NCBI GenBank assembly: GCA_026986885.1
Contig: JALSNT010000642.1
Span: 1-6,405 of the forward strand
Direction of reading: 5' to 3'
DNA from: Desulfobulbaceae bacterium
GTDB lineage: Bacteria; Desulfobacterota; Desulfobulbia; Desulfobulbales; Desulfobulbaceae
Length of the DNA stretch: 6,405 bases
Shown here: positions 5,923-6,405 of the stretch, piece after piece
Position numbering within the stretch: position 1 is the first letter of the stretch
Layout of the letters: each line of letters opens with the position of its first letter
The notes under the pieces: model-generated
Told to the model about the DNA's origin: nothing
Seen by the model: only the letters and a program-made list of their open reading frames with translations
Databases searched by the model: none
Position numbers and translations under genes: made by a program

Positions 5923-6173
5923 GTATTTCTTTGTCGGGGATTAAGAAAAAACGGTTTCCATGTAGTATTCATGTATGAAGTGTGATGGGAATGCTTTAAT
6001 AACGGGAATCCAATGAAATCGCTCCTGGAATAACGAACTGTTTGCGAGTTTTGTTCAGGTGGAGTACATATCGCGGTCTAACAGGGTGTGTGCGTGAGCG
6101 GGCGATGTGGCCGGCAGATGAAATGTCGTTTTCTTCAATTAAGTAATGTCAATGTGATAATGCCGGTAAGGCT
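5923..6173. other. Divergent intergenic region between tRNA-Leu and ribF
   Basis: No gene is supported. The ribF promoter should lie here on the + strand, but the best pair I find (TTGCGA, 17 bases, TACATA, around 6043-6072) is poor. The segment preceding ribF shows no conserved FMN riboswitch core. Confidence 0.4.
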
Positions 6174-6405
6174 ATGGAAATATATACAGATTTACAACAG
6201 ATCAACAAGCCGTTTGCCAACGCCTTTGTGACGATCGGTAATTTTGACGGAGTTCATCTGGGCCATCAGATGTTGTTCTCCGAGGTGGTGGGCAAGGCAT
6301 ACACACAGCAGGGTACCAGCGTGGCCGTTACGTTTGATCCCCATCCCCTCAAGGTTTTACGGCCCGATGGAATCCGTTTGATCTCTACGACCGAGCAGAA
6401 AATAA
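6174..6405 (+). CDS. ribF: Bifunctional riboflavin kinase / FAD synthetase, N-terminal part (3' partial)
   Basis: The first 77 residues of RibF, which phosphorylates riboflavin to FMN and adenylylates FMN to FAD in the cytosol. The visible part is the start of the N-terminal nucleotidyltransferase (FAD synthetase) domain. VTIGNFDGVHLGH (residues 19-31) carries the HxGH-type ATP-binding motif at 28-31, and VTFDPHPLKVL (52-62) is the next conserved block. The kinase domain, normally after about residue 180, lies beyond the window. ATG 6174 gives the usual RibF beginning (MEIYTDLQQI). The upstream GGTAAGG is a modest ribosome binding site with tight spacing. The gene is transcribed away from tRNA-Leu. 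Confidence 0.96.
   Translation, partial: MEIYTDLQQINKPFANAFVTIGNFDGVHLGHQMLFSEVVGKAYTQQGTSVAVTFDPHPLKVLRPDGIRLISTTEQKI

Overview
The window is ordinary bacterial chromosome of intermediate GC. The mix of genes (SNF2-type helicase, TVP38-like membrane protein next to a mercuric-reductase-like flavoprotein, GH63 glucosidase, small cysteine-rich secreted protein, RibF with a typical N-terminus) most resembles a Desulfobacterota (deltaproteobacterial, perhaps Desulfobulbales-like) genome. That placement is inferred from protein character only and is tentative.

Layout. Bases 1-392 (+) are the C-terminal end of an SNF2-family helicase that begins before the window. Bases about 422-800 are a scar: the N-terminal part of a DUF4338 (DruA-like) protein on the + strand meets, tail to tail, the N-terminal part of a GH63-type glucosidase on the - strand. 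Both have lost their 3' halves, and a 12-bp palindrome lies where the glucosidase similarity stops. The glucosidase stump was the last gene of a - strand operon reading TVP38/TMEM64 membrane protein (3403-2648), FAD/NAD(P)-disulfide oxidoreductase (2636-1158), glucosidase (from 1161). The genes are 11 bp apart and then overlap by 4 bp (ATGA). A perfect TATAAT box at 3447-3442 probably starts this operon. The 3' end of the TVP38 gene carries a 9-bp tandem repeat that encodes a lysine-rich tail.

From 3634 to 4122 (-) lies an Ogt-type methylated-DNA:protein cysteine methyltransferase. Upstream of it, 4262-4609 (-) holds codon-like but frame-broken sequence that looks like an unrecognised decayed gene. 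A - strand gene for an exported protein with eight cysteines (4830-5213) follows, with a strong Shine-Dalgarno sequence and its own terminator (4755-4802).

The rest is largely non-coding: a perfect 45-base hairpin (5478-5522), then a complete tRNA-Leu(CAG) on the - strand (5795-5881) with promoter and intrinsic terminator. The start of ribF (riboflavin kinase/FAD synthetase) on the + strand runs off the window at 6174-6405.

Functionally, the TVP38 protein and the flavoprotein form a recurring pair that probably acts at the membrane on a redox or thiol-related task. Ogt repairs alkylated DNA. RibF makes the FAD that the flavoprotein would use, but nothing in the sequence links the two. I see no complete defence system, CRISPR array or intact insertion sequence. 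The points of most interest are the double truncation scar, the truncated coupled operon, the 45-base palindrome and the frame-broken trace.
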